Below are positions 44,995 to 53,619 of a stretch of DNA of 64,000 nucleotides, piece after piece. Source of the stretch: Palleronia marisminoris (GTDB lineage: Bacteria > Pseudomonadota > Alphaproteobacteria > Rhodobacterales > Rhodobacteraceae). Position 1 is the first letter of the stretch. The number at the start of each line of letters is the position of its first letter. The notes under the pieces are model-generated. The model was not told the origin of the DNA and searched no databases. It saw nothing but the letters and a program-made list of their open reading frames with translations. The position numbers were made by a program, and so were the translations under genes. The DNA lies in the NCBI RefSeq assembly GCF_900172315.1, contig NZ_FWFV01000005.1, forward strand, positions 124,001-188,000, in the 5' to 3' direction.

Positions 44995-45492
44995 ATGGAT
45001 AACGTGGCCCACGATACCCCGCCATTAACCCGTAATAAACCAGACGCCCAAAGAACCGTGGATCACGAACCAATGCACCTCGAATTGAGTCCGCTCGAAA
45101 GCGCAGAAACATACGAAGCCCTATGCCGCATCTGGCAGATAGACCGCAACCCCGAAACCGAAACAGAATGCCGCCGCGCTGCCGTGGCAGAGTTGACGGC
45201 GTTATATCCGCATGAGATTCCGTTTGTTGCGGAACTCGCAGACGCCGTTGATACTCTGCTGTGCAATTTCGAGATTGACGGAGTCCGATTGCATCAGGTC
45301 GCCGCGCTCGTCGGATGCACCACACGCGCGCGCCTCGCCTGTGCCTTGGCTGGATTAGTACGACGCTGCGACGGGTCCGGTGCGATAACTTTTTGGCATC
45401 CAGACGTCCCCGATAAAGATCGACGGACAGCACATGCCGCGTGCCTTTCCGAATTCCGTTGGACAGGCGAGGCATTTATCTGGGTCGAGTAA
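44995..45492 (+). CDS. Island protein of unknown function
   Basis: 165 residues; the ATG at 44995 lacks a clear ribosome-binding site and an internal ATG at 45073 (MHLELSPLES) may be the true start. The middle contains an HTH-like stretch (VRLHQVAALVGCTTRARLAC). It precedes the primase/helicase-like gene by 29 bp in the same direction. No known family. Confidence 0.5.
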   Translation: MDNVAHDTPPLTRNKPDAQRTVDHEPMHLELSPLESAETYEALCRIWQIDRNPETETECRRAAVAELTALYPHEIPFVAELADAVDTLLCNFEIDGVRLHQVAALVGCTTRARLACALAGLVRRCDGSGAITFWHPDVPDKDRRTAHAACLSEFRWTGEAFIWVE

Positions 45493-45521
45493 AGCCCGCG
45501 TAATCCCCTAGGAAAAAAGCT

Positions 45522-47636
45522 ATGAAGAAGAACACAGCGCAGGCGGCGTTAGCCGCTCTGCGAGCGAGTAAGCTATCGGCTGGTGCCAAGCGCATCTATC
45601 AGGACTTGTCGGACAAGAAGATCGAATCTCTCTTCGATGTTCTGCCGATGGATTTTGAGGAGGTGTCCGAGCGTATCATGCGAATGCCGGGCAGTCCGAA
45701 GCGACTGGAGGTAATTTCCGGAATCCTGGGAATGCAGCGCCGAGGGGCAGATGAAGGCCAATTCATCCGGCTCTATGGGATCATCATCGCCAAGGACTCC
45801 GACTACGAGAAGGCGTGGCTGAAAGGTGCCCGCGACTTCGCAAGGGCAGTGATCGAAGCCGAAGGCGCTGGCGCCGTAGAAAGCCAGACGGACAAGAACG
45901 TCGAAGGCGTGCACTCTCATGCGGAGCTGATGGGCTATGGCTTGCAGAAGCTAAAGGATACGGGGCACCTTCCATCAATCTTTCGACACGGCACCGAATT
46001 AGCCCGCGTGGCACTCGTGAAGGAAGAGAACGCGGCAAGCGTGACGATACTGAGCCGGGATGCCTTCGCGGCGGTCCTGCCCCTCGTGGGCGTGGACTAT
46101 CGCCGCCAGAGGACCGAAACGACGACGATTGGCATTGCCCCGCCCCAGAACGTCATTCGTGATCTATACCACCATCCAGAGCTACCGTTACCGTACTTGG
46201 CCGGTATCACGAGGATTCCGACATTCGCAAGCGACGGGACTCTTATCACGGCGTCCGGTTATTCCTCACTCACCTATAACTATTACGTTCCCTCAGTCGG
46301 TTTAGAAATCCCACCGGTCACGACAGGGATTTGGAAAAAGGATGACGAAGCGCGTAAACGCGATGTTTCCGAAGCGGCAAAGTTTCTCATCACAGAAGTA
46401 TTCGGGGATTACCCCTTCGACGGGAAAAGCCGCCAAGATATTGAAGAGGCATTGGAGAAAGGCGAGCCAATGCCCGCTTCTCTTTGCAATGCGCTGGGCC
46501 TCCTGATCGAACCATTTGTACGCCCGATGATAAAAGGCCCTTGTCCGGCGGTACTGGTGTCGAAGCCGAGTCCCTCAACCGGGGCGACGTTTCTAATTGA
46601 GGCCATCCAGCTCATCATATCGGGGCAATCCAAAGCAAGGCCCCCTTTGTCTTCAAGCGAGGAGGAGCGGCGAAAGGTGCTCTTCACCGCCGTGAAGGGA
46701 GGAGAAAGTCTTTTGCTTTTCGATAACCAGAAAGCGACGGTGGACTCGCCTACGCTGGCATCGCTTTTGACGTCTACCACGTTCACGGATCGGGAGCTTG
46801 GCCGCAGTGAAGAGCGGGCGTTGCCGGTGCGGTCTACTGTCGTGTTCACCTCGAACAACGCTCTATTCTCCGAAGAGCTGCAACGGCGACTGTCCCTAAT
46901 CCGACTAGACGCAAAGATGCCAAACCCGAAAGAGCGGTCGGATTGGAGACATGACCAATTCCATACATGGGTCGAGGATAACCGGGGAAAGCTAATCTGG
47001 TGCGTATTGACGATTGTGGCGAGCTGGGTCGCGCAGGGGCGCAAGGGTCCGGTGCACTGCCCGTCTGTGCCATCCTACTCGGACTGGCGCCGGGTGGTCG
47101 GCGGGATCATCGAGTCCATCGGCCCGAGCTTCACGACGTTTCAGGGCAACCGCCATGAAATCGAGATATATGCCGCTGCCAACGAGGAAGAGGGGATCGT
47201 CGAGTTGCTGAACCTGTGGCGCACGAGGAACCGGGACCTGTCCGCGAAGGACTTGGCAGTGCTGGCCGAGGACGCGGACGTCGAACTAGAGGGGATCAAG
47301 ACGACGCGCGACGGCGCCTATTCGCCGCGTTCGTTGTCGGGGATGCTGTCGAGCATGAGAGGACGACACTTCGTTCTGGGCGAAGAGGTCTTCGTGTTGG
47401 AGGACGCGGGCGAGGTGGCGCATACCCTGCAATGGCGCCTGCGAAAGGTAGACCGGCCAGAAGCCCCGTCAGGAGCGCAGGCGGCGAGCACCGACAGGCC
47501 GGGGCGTCGGAAGCACGTTCCCCGCCAATCCCCTTCAGCACCCCTCTCTGATGGCGAGAACCGGCGTCAGCCGGGATCGGAAACGGCAGTGATCGGGCGT
47601 TCACGGCGTCTACGACGAGGGGCGAAGGCCGCATGA
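45522..47636 (+). CDS. Primase/helicase-like replication protein
   Basis: 704 residues. The C-terminal half resembles the helicase module of phage and island primase-helicases: a variant P-loop KPSPSTGATFL (about 346-356), a Walker B-like ESLLLFDN (about 395-402) and a sensor-like VVFTSNN (about 440-446), then RRLSLIRLDAKM. The P-loop lacks the usual GKS/T lysine; a KPxPGTGA-type variant is typical of this protein group in my recollection. The N-terminal half has no clear primase motif. AGGA lies eight bases before the ATG. An iteron-like cluster follows the gene directly, as expected of a replication initiator. Confidence 0.7.
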   Translation: MKKNTAQAALAALRASKLSAGAKRIYQDLSDKKIESLFDVLPMDFEEVSERIMRMPGSPKRLEVISGILGMQRRGADEGQFIRLYGIIIAKDSDYEKAWLKGARDFARAVIEAEGAGAVESQTDKNVEGVHSHAELMGYGLQKLKDTGHLPSIFRHGTELARVALVKEENAASVTILSRDAFAAVLPLVGVDYRRQRTETTTIGIAPPQNVIRDLYHHPELPLPYLAGITRIPTFASDGTLITASGYSSLTYNYYVPSVGLEIPPVTTGIWKKDDEARKRDVSEAAKFLITEVFGDYPFDGKSRQDIEEALEKGEPMPASLCNALGLLIEPFVRPMIKGPCPAVLVSKPSPSTGATFLIEAIQLIISGQSKARPPLSSSEEERRKVLFTAVKGGESLLLFDNQKATVDSPTLASLLTSTTFTDRELGRSEERALPVRSTVVFTSNNALFSEELQRRLSLIRLDAKMPNPKERSDWRHDQFHTWVEDNRGKLIWCVLTIVASWVAQGRKGPVHCPSVPSYSDWRRVVGGIIESIGPSFTTFQGNRHEIEIYAAANEEEGIVELLNLWRTRNRDLSAKDLAVLAEDADVELEGIKTTRDGAYSPRSLSGMLSSMRGRHFVLGEEVFVLEDAGEVAHTLQWRLRKVDRPEAPSGAQAASTDRPGRRKHVPRQSPSAPLSDGENRRQPGSETAVIGRSRRLRRGAKAA

Positions 47637-47658
47637 GCCGGAATCCTGGGCTTTTCGT

Positions 47659-47840
47659 GGGGCGTTCAAAGGGATTGAAGGGCGTTGGCGAAGCAACGCC
47701 CGTGGACTTTAGCCTTAAACATAGGGGTTCTGGGGCGTTGGGGTGTTGTAGAGCTATACCGGACTGTCTGGAGAATCCTTTTCTACTGAAAAGATTCAGT
47801 GAAGAGGGCGCCGGGGACCGATCCAACGCCCCAACGCCCC
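47659..47840. repeat. Iteron-like GGGGCGTTG cluster, candidate replication origin
   Basis: Seven copies of a GGGGCGTTG-like word lie in 182 bp just after the replication gene. Forward copies begin at 47659, 47680, 47732 and 47740 (the last with T for C), inverted ones at 47694, 47824 and 47832. The copies at 47680 and 47694 form a perfect 8-bp hairpin (GGGCGTTG / CAACGCCC), and the pair at 47732-47748 is nearly complementary to 47824-47840. Clustered repeats beside a primase/helicase gene are typical of origins of satellite elements. Confidence 0.55.
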
Positions 47841-47865
47841 GATTGCGGTCTACAGGTACTCGCGG

Positions 47866-47949
47866 CACCTCTGCCCCGTGCCCCCCCGTCCGTCATCATC
47901 GCCGGGCATCATCGCCCCCACGGGAGAACCGGCTTGCCCTTCGACACGG
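47866..47949 (+). repeat. Dispersed imperfect repeat, copy A
   Basis: About 84 bp beginning CTCTGCCCCGT and containing CATCATCG, CCCACGGGAG and TGCCCTTCGACAC closely matches 50376-50457. Neither copy lies in a recognisable gene. Together with the iteron cluster it fills the gene-free stretch 47637-48188. Confidence 0.6.
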
Positions 47950-48108
47950 GGGGCCGTTTGGCGCTCGTTCGGCGCGCGCCCGGCGAGTTTCGACGACCGC
48001 CGCGACCTCACGTCCCGAAATCCGTCCGCGTCATCATCACCGGCCCTCGTCGTCACACTACGGGACGGCGCATCCGCCCTGACCTGCTCCGGTCATGTAA
48101 ATGATGGT

Positions 48109-48174
48109 GCAATGTTGTGGCAAAAACTTATTGGTTGACAGGAATCGACTGATGCGGCAATGTGGTGGCATAAC
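48109..48174 (+). promoter_or_regulatory. Direct repeat upstream of the 48189 gene
   Basis: GCAATGTTGTGGCA at 48109-48122 recurs as GCAATGTGGTGGCA at 48157-48170, 48 bp apart, with one mismatch, immediately upstream of the next small gene. A related GTGGCATAA word occurs near 43304. They look like operator half-sites or promoter elements of an island regulator. Confidence 0.4.
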
Positions 48175-48188
48175 ATGGAGAGAAGCCG

Positions 48189-48458
48189 ATGCGCATGACA
48201 CACCACGCCTCAAGACGAAGCATTCAGCGCAATCTGCCGATGGATATCCTTCGGCTCATCCAGTCTTACGGACAGCCAATTCACTCGCGGGGCGCGCTAT
48301 CCCTGATGCTGGATGAAGACACGATCGACTTGATTGCGGAGGATGATCTGCGCCGCCGCCAATCTCTGAGGCGCTATCGGGGGGCGTACATCGCCGAGTC
48401 CCGCCAAGGCGACATTATTACAGCGGCGAGGCGCACCCGTCGTCTCCGTCGCCGCTGA
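48189..48458 (+). CDS. Small basic island protein (DUF4258-like pattern)
   Basis: 89 residues, strongly basic at the C-terminus (ARRTRRLRRR). The pattern HASRRSIQRNLPMDILRLIQ SYG, a central hydrophobic strand, and RQGDIITAARRTRR resembles a widespread family of small mobile-element proteins of RelE-like/DUF4258 type with unknown role. The ATG has GGAG eight bases upstream. It precedes the glycosylase-like gene by 26 bp. Confidence 0.6.
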   Translation: MRMTHHASRRSIQRNLPMDILRLIQSYGQPIHSRGALSLMLDEDTIDLIAEDDLRRRQSLRRYRGAYIAESRQGDIITAARRTRRLRRR

Positions 48459-48484
48459 TCAAACCCTTACGGAGTTTCCAGAAC

Positions 48485-49270
48485 TTGGAACAAGATCACA
48501 CTCTCGCCGCGTCCTTCCTTGGCCGCATTGCAGATACGCCTATCGCTGACCTACTCGACAGCAGCGTCATGACGCTCGCCAAGGACGGCAGCCTCCGGGT
48601 CGCATACGCGCCCTTCGATCACGTCGCTCGTGACGCGCGTATCGTGGTCGTGGGTATCACCCCGGGCCGAGTGCAGGCTGTCAACGCCTTCGAAGCAACC
48701 CGCCGCGCCCTTGCACGAGGCTGTTCGGTTCCTGATGCGCTTGCCGAGGCGAAGCTTGCCGGGAGCTTCAGCGGGCCGCTCAGGGCAAACCTCGTCGCTA
48801 TGCTGGATGCAATCGGCGTCGCCGGGCACTTGGCTGTGTCGACCACGGCAGAAATATTCCGCCCCGGATCAAGGGAAGTGCATTTCACATCCGCTCTGCG
48901 ATACCCGGTCTTCCTCAGCGGCAAGAACTATAATGGCACCCCCGATATGCTGGCCACCCCAATCCTGCGCCAGATGGTAGAGACGCATCTGGCCGAAGAG
49001 GTCCGGATGCTGCCAAAGGCTCTGTGGCTCCCCCTCGGTCCGCGCCCTGAAGCGGCCCTGCGCCACCTTGCGGGGCAGGGATTGCTCGACAAAAAGCGGA
49101 TCTTGGGAGGCCTACCGCATCCCAGCGGTGCGAATGCCGAACGAGTCGCGGTTTTCCTGGGGCGAAAGGCACCCGAACGTGCGTCCCGCCAAACAAACGC
49201 CGCGAAACTTCTGGATGCGTTCCGATCTCTCGTAGGGCAAATCGCTGCGTTGGAAGGAGCAGCGGTATGA
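48485..49270 (+). CDS. Uracil-DNA-glycosylase-superfamily-like protein
   Basis: 261 residues. Two motifs recall the uracil-DNA glycosylase fold: IVVVGITPGRV at about 53-63 (compare GxNPG of SMUG-like or GExPG of family 4 enzymes) and GLPHPSGAN at 209-217 (compare the HPSP/HPS loop). The catalytic Asp that follows the first motif in family 1 enzymes is absent. TTG start with GGAG upstream. It overlaps the next gene as ATGA. A DNA-modification-sensing defence role is one possibility; base-repair and no-activity alternatives remain open. Confidence 0.6.
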   Translation: MEQDHTLAASFLGRIADTPIADLLDSSVMTLAKDGSLRVAYAPFDHVARDARIVVVGITPGRVQAVNAFEATRRALARGCSVPDALAEAKLAGSFSGPLRANLVAMLDAIGVAGHLAVSTTAEIFRPGSREVHFTSALRYPVFLSGKNYNGTPDMLATPILRQMVETHLAEEVRMLPKALWLPLGPRPEAALRHLAGQGLLDKKRILGGLPHPSGANAERVAVFLGRKAPERASRQTNAAKLLDAFRSLVGQIAALEGAAV

Positions 49271-50196
49271 GCAAATCCTCATCCATCCCCCTACCCCATG
49301 ACTGGCCGGAGGTCGAAGAGCAGGTCCGCGAGGCTATCATTGCAATGGCGTCGATCCTGGAAATGTTCGGTCCAGACGACGACCATGGCGCGACTGTCGT
49401 AGCATTTCTCGGACAGTCCGTTGACATCCACGGAAACAATGAAGCCAGCAGGGCGGAGATCGCCAGCGTCGATATTACCCGGCACGGACTGTATCGGTTT
49501 GCACGTCTTGCTTGGTGCTATGCCTACCAGGTCGATGAGTGGCAGGACTTCTCTGTCGAGGTCCTGCACGAGACAAGCTGCGGACTACTAACAGGCGGGT
49601 ACGCTCTCACCGACCGCGAATCTGAGCCCACGGGGCTCAACCCGCTGAATGACCTTGCCCTCCGAAGGGTAATCGAGACGGCGAACGCACGCTGGTACTT
49701 AACGGAGGAAAACAGCGACCTGACGGTTCGACAACTCGGCCTGTTGACCAACATGGCGGACACGACCGTGCGCTCGTCTCTGAGCAAGGAGGGATTTAGG
49801 CTGGAACCGTCACACACCAAGGACGACGACAAGTCTGCCTACACGCTGCCGTACAAAGACGCCTTGCTATGGCTCAGTCGTCGGCGCGGATTCATTCCAA
49901 ACGCAGCGGCTCCGTCACCTGACCGGTATCGCGCTGCGATTCACGAAACCCTTGCCGACAGGTCCGTACCGTTCCCAACTGTCCTGAGGCGGATGGCTGA
50001 GATGCCGGGTGCTCCCAATGCAGGGGAAATAAACGTAGCTCCGAAATGGTATGAGGGGCTGGTGGGAGGACGTGCAGTCGCACCTGATGTGGAGGCGCTC
50101 GTCACCGTGGCTGACGCGTACGATGCGCCGCGTGCCGTGTTTGCTGCGCGTGGAGTGGAGCACCTTCTGGAACTGGCAGGGGACGGAAACGGGTAA
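49267..50196 (+). CDS. HTH-domain protein coupled to the glycosylase-like gene
   Basis: 309 residues, unknown family. A central helix-turn-helix is suggested at about 151-175 (LTVRQLGLLTNMADTTVRSS then LSKEGFRLEP). The N-terminal part is acidic and helical and the C-terminal part (about 250-309) may hold a second HTH-like segment. Its start overlaps the stop of the glycosylase-like gene, so the two are probably made together and may form one functional pair. Confidence 0.65.
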   Translation: MSKSSSIPLPHDWPEVEEQVREAIIAMASILEMFGPDDDHGATVVAFLGQSVDIHGNNEASRAEIASVDITRHGLYRFARLAWCYAYQVDEWQDFSVEVLHETSCGLLTGGYALTDRESEPTGLNPLNDLALRRVIETANARWYLTEENSDLTVRQLGLLTNMADTTVRSSLSKEGFRLEPSHTKDDDKSAYTLPYKDALLWLSRRRGFIPNAAAPSPDRYRAAIHETLADRSVPFPTVLRRMAEMPGAPNAGEINVAPKWYEGLVGGRAVAPDVEALVTVADAYDAPRAVFAARGVEHLLELAGDGNG

Positions 50197-50829
50197 CCAT
50201 CCACCCTCAGAGGGTGTTCCGGACCGCTCCCGGTGCACCGATTACTGTCGGGCTATTCCGCCTGTTGGCGCTGCAGAGATGACACCGCACGTCATGACGG
50301 GCGCTTGTTTTGACGCTCGTCCGATTGCTCTTGTGGGCGGGTGCGCACGTACACGAGAATGCGCATCTGTTGGGGCCTCTGCCCCGTCCGTTTCCCTGCG
50401 GCATCATCACCGGCATCATCGCTCCCACGGGAGGACCGGCCTGCCCTTCGACACGAGGGCAGTTCTGACGGGCGCTCGTTTCTACCCTAGGCCCGTCTGG
50501 CGTGTGCGCGGCCAGTTTTGACAATCATGCGTTTCAGTGCGTGCACGCCTGCCCCCGTACTGGCGCGTGCCCGTCCATCGCCACGAGCTGCACCACACGT
50601 CAGCACCTCGACCGATCCCGGTAAGCGCCTGTCGAGCCTGTCGCGCCGATCCCGACGCCTGCCCCGCCCAATCCGATGCTGCGAGCTGCGCGCGCCCTGC
50701 CCGAACGCTGGTATCCTGCATTTCCCGATTGCCAGAATCCCAGAAAGTCCCCGTGACTCCGCCCGCCCAGTGTTATAAAACTTGAGATAGGTACCAGAAT
50801 CACGAGCTAAGTAACCGGAGAAAAAGAAA
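50197..50829. other. Gene-free region with dispersed repeat copy B
   Basis: 633 bp without a credible gene. It contains repeat copy B at 50376-50457 (counterpart of 47866-47949), and a shorter word GACGGGCGCT(T/C)GTTT near 50296 and again near 50468. An A+T-rich promoter-like stretch lies just before the recombinase gene (TTATAAAACTT near 50773). Confidence 0.5.
50376..50457 (+). repeat. Dispersed imperfect repeat, copy B
   Basis: CTCTGCCCCGT, then CATCATCACCGGCATCATCG, CCCACGGGAG and TGCCCTTCGACAC in the same order as in copy A at 47866-47949. The two flank the glycosylase-like cassette (48189-50196) in direct orientation. Confidence 0.6.
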
Positions 50830-51531
50830 ATGATGAAAGGGAAAGTTAAGGCGTTCTCCTATTTGCGCACCTCTTCGGCGGCGAACTCTGGTTTTGGAAA
50901 AGACTCCGACGTCCGCCAGCGGGAAGCGATCAGTGCTCACGCTGCCCGAGAGGGTATCGAGATCGTCGGCGAGTTCTACGACGCCGCCGTATCGGGTGCG
51001 GATCTGATCGAAGAGCGCCCCGGCTTCGCCGCCCTGCTGGAACGGATCGACGCCAACGGCGTCCGCACGATCTTGATTGAAGACCCTAGCCGCTTCGCGC
51101 GATCCATGCAGGCGAGCATCCTGGGGGAAATGCTGTTGAAGGCGCGCGGCGTCACTGTCCTCTGCGCCAATGGCGAACCCCTGTTTGGTGGGGACGAAGA
51201 GGACGATATGCGCGAGGCCATGCGCCGTATCGCTATGGTGTTCTCAGAGCTGGAAAAGAAGCGCCTCACACGCAAGCTGAAAGGCGCACGGGACCGCAAG
51301 AGCGTCGAGCTGGGGCGCAGGGTCGAAGGACGCAAGCCCGTCCCTGCCGAGGTCGTGAGCGAAGCCAAGCGCCTGTACCGAGCGAACCCTAAGACCGGCA
51401 AGCGCCGTACCCTGCGGGCTATCTCAGGCGAGCTGGAAAGGCTGGGCCATGTCGCTCCGTCCGGCAAGCCCTACAATCACAACAGCGTCCGCCAGATGCT
51501 ACAAGGCGCCGGGGTCTACAAGCCCGCGTGA
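50830..51531 (+). CDS. Serine recombinase (resolvase/invertase family)
   Basis: 233 residues. The N-terminal catalytic domain reads KAFSYLRTSSAANSGFGKDS, with the nucleophilic Ser in the YLRTSS motif, then EDPSRFARSM (catalytic Arg) and the long helix EKKRLTRKLKGARDR. A C-terminal HTH-like region (RTLRAISGELERLGHV) binds DNA. It is of resolvase size, not a large serine integrase. GGAG precedes the ATG. It may resolve or invert part of the island; I cannot place its target site. Confidence 0.9.
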   Translation: MMKGKVKAFSYLRTSSAANSGFGKDSDVRQREAISAHAAREGIEIVGEFYDAAVSGADLIEERPGFAALLERIDANGVRTILIEDPSRFARSMQASILGEMLLKARGVTVLCANGEPLFGGDEEDDMREAMRRIAMVFSELEKKRLTRKLKGARDRKSVELGRRVEGRKPVPAEVVSEAKRLYRANPKTGKRRTLRAISGELERLGHVAPSGKPYNHNSVRQMLQGAGVYKPA

Positions 51532-51661
51532 GGAGCGAAAGAGGGGACCCTGGAGGGGGTAACCGCTCTCCGCCAAAGGAGCCACAGTGGCTGCGGGGAC
51601 GTGGGCTACAAGGTTTCGCAGCCGTCATCATCGGTTTCTCAATTCCTCGCAACTGGAAGCT

Positions 51662-52999
51662 CTACGAAAAGCTGCCCATCGTATCACGTTCCATTTGTCG
51701 TACTTCGCGAGTGACGACGCGGTTGAATATTTTTCGAACCTCGATCTCTGACTTGGTCATCAAGTTTGGGAAGCGTCCGGGGAATATCCGTCGCAAAAGT
51801 GTGGTCATCTGCTCTTTGTCGTACGTGTCGAAGTTATGAAAGTAGGAGCTATCGAGGTAGTGGTACTTTACTTCATGATATGCTTTCACCAAGCGCTTGC
51901 ATCTATCATAGTCGTCGCGGCTAAACTTACGGGTCACCGCCTTTTTTACCTGAGCATCAATGCGTGAAATCAATTGCAGGTCGTTGATCTGCGAGAAGTA
52001 AAAGATCCACCCCACGTTGCTGTCATTCAGGCGACACCCTGAGATTCGTAAGTTTATCCTCCATATGTCTCGATGGAGCGTTTCTTGCGAGGCACCCTGA
52101 ATGATTTGCATTAAGTTACTTAGAAGCTTCTTCTCGGTGTCGCGTCTCACCGAGATTCTGGTGCCGTGAAAGGCGTAGCCGAGATACTCTATCCGCTGAG
52201 TGGCGGGGACTATGCTCGATTTTCCGCTGCCAATCGGGTGGACTGTGAGTTTCTTCTTCCGGCGCATTTCAGCGGTAATGGAGCTAGCTACCTCATTCGC
52301 CTCGTCTTGGGCAACGAGGCAGAGAATGTCGTCGACGTACCGGTTGTAGGATAGCCCGAGGCGAGACGAGTATTTGGTGTCTATGGAGCTTAAGTAGATG
52401 GACGCAAGAATATTCGATATGCTGAGGCCCTGTGGAACTCCTACGTCATTGACCTTTCGCTCGGCAATCGTCGCGCCTGTTGGCGTGCGAAGTGCAGCCT
52501 CAATGATCGAGATAGGTTCCCGAGAACGAACTTTGGCGCGGATGCTCTTGAGCAACACACGGTGGTCAATCATGTCGTAGAACGACTTGATGTCCAGCTT
52601 AATAAATGCGTCCGATGCAGTAGATTTTTTTATCGACGATATGACGCCGGAAATGACAGGGTGGGTGTGCTGCGGCTTTGCGCTGTGGAACGCTTCGGAA
52701 AGAAAATTTGATAAAGCACGCAACGCAATTCTGTCGCGTATGGTGGGAATAGAGACTTGGCGAGGTGGGCTAACCGGGTTCTTTAGGATTAATTTCTGCC
52801 GGTAGGGAGTGAAGCGATACTCTCCGGCTATTGCTCGTGAGGAGATTAGAGCGACTTCGCGGTCTTTCTCTTCATGAAATTGTTCATACGTGACCCCATC
52901 AACCCCCCTGGCAACGCTGGGTGCCAAATGGAGATCAATTACGTCGTTTAGGCTCTCTTCGCTGAAACTTCTGGCGAAAATCTCTCTAGACCAGGTCAT
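51662..52999 (-). CDS. Reverse transcriptase of an RT-SLATT defence-like module
   Basis: 445 residues. RT motifs: GVDGVTYEQF (32-41), the IP-type region VSIPTIRDRIALRAL (82-96), motif A KLDIKSFYD with Asp136, VPQG (188-191) and the catalytic YVDD at 221-224. The remaining 170 residues are helical with no endonuclease or maturase domain. The order resembles the unknown-group/DRT reverse transcriptases more than group II introns. The ATG at 52999 overlaps the SLATT stop (ATGA); an earlier ATG (53014) is possible. Markedly A+T-richer than the chromosome, so acquired by transfer. It is presumed to copy the adjacent structured RNA. Confidence 0.92.
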   Translation of the reverse strand: MTWSREIFARSFSEESLNDVIDLHLAPSVARGVDGVTYEQFHEEKDREVALISSRAIAGEYRFTPYRQKLILKNPVSPPRQVSIPTIRDRIALRALSNFLSEAFHSAKPQHTHPVISGVISSIKKSTASDAFIKLDIKSFYDMIDHRVLLKSIRAKVRSREPISIIEAALRTPTGATIAERKVNDVGVPQGLSISNILASIYLSSIDTKYSSRLGLSYNRYVDDILCLVAQDEANEVASSITAEMRRKKKLTVHPIGSGKSSIVPATQRIEYLGYAFHGTRISVRRDTEKKLLSNLMQIIQGASQETLHRDIWRINLRISGCRLNDSNVGWIFYFSQINDLQLISRIDAQVKKAVTRKFSRDDYDRCKRLVKAYHEVKYHYLDSSYFHNFDTYDKEQMTTLLRRIFPGRFPNLMTKSEIEVRKIFNRVVTREVRQMERDTMGSFS

Positions 53000-53607
53000 G
53001 GCACTAGGTTCCATGCGAGTTCAATGGGGTTCTGGCCGATTATGCTGGCTAGAACGACAAGCGCGGGGAGGGCCGCGAAGGCTGCGAAAAATAACTTCGA
53101 TATCGCCCAATACGATACATATTTCAACCTTGTATAGGCTGACAGCTTGATATTCCTGCCCTCTGAATCTTTAAGCTCTTGTTGGTACTTAAACGGATTT
53201 GAAAGAACAACTGCAATGTAGTCCTGGCTGGAATGGTTGGGGTAGTAGCCGAGGGTGTCAATGTACTTAGTGTTGAAACTTGTCGCATCCTCCGGGTTCG
53301 ACTCCCGCAGCCGTTGAAGGTCTAGATAGCAGGATCTGTGCTGCGCTGCTGTCTCTCCGAAGCGGAACCCAAACACGAGGAGGCCAAGCGAGAGGGTGCA
53401 AACGGATGAGAAGGTCAGTATAGCGTTGACGTAGTCGGCGTTTCCGCTTTTCGAAAGCAGAGGTATTGATATGATGGCCAGTGAATAAAGTGCCAGTGTA
53501 ATGTGAAAGTAGCTTTCGCGAAATCGGCTGCGTTTCTCAGCTTTCATATGGCACCGCTCAGTAATCCATATGCGGCTCTGTAGCTTCTCTATCTGGTTGT
53601 CTATCAT
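52996..53607 (-). CDS. SLATT-domain membrane protein, likely effector
   Basis: 203 residues. Two hydrophobic helices (about 33-52 and 60-82) form a SLATT-like 2TM unit, followed by HRSCYLDLQRLRESNPED and LGYYPNHSSQDYIAV, which recall the SLATT type that occurs with reverse transcriptases, and a third hydrophobic segment (about 168-190). SLATT proteins are thought to be pore-forming effectors that damage the membrane on infection. The ATG at 53607 is 12 nt after the structured RNA; a longer frame from TTG 53634 would invade that RNA. The stop overlaps the RT start. Confidence 0.85.
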   Translation of the reverse strand: MIDNQIEKLQSRIWITERCHMKAEKRSRFRESYFHITLALYSLAIISIPLLSKSGNADYVNAILTFSSVCTLSLGLLVFGFRFGETAAQHRSCYLDLQRLRESNPEDATSFNTKYIDTLGYYPNHSSQDYIAVVLSNPFKYQQELKDSEGRNIKLSAYTRLKYVSYWAISKLFFAAFAALPALVVLASIIGQNPIELAWNLVP

Positions 53608-53619
53608 TATTCTTTGTTG

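Noticed and set aside
47866-50457. CRISPR array from the repeated sequence blocks
   Set aside because: Only two copies, 2.5 kb apart and 80 bp long, with no spacers and no cas genes.
51528-51839. Plus-strand ORF overlapping the RT 3' end
   Set aside because: Antisense to the RT gene and without family features.
51662-53014. Group II intron or diversity-generating retroelement explanation for the RT
   Set aside because: No maturase or HNH domain, no intron domain V-like ending, and no template/variable repeat pair was seen nearby; the SLATT partner points to defence.
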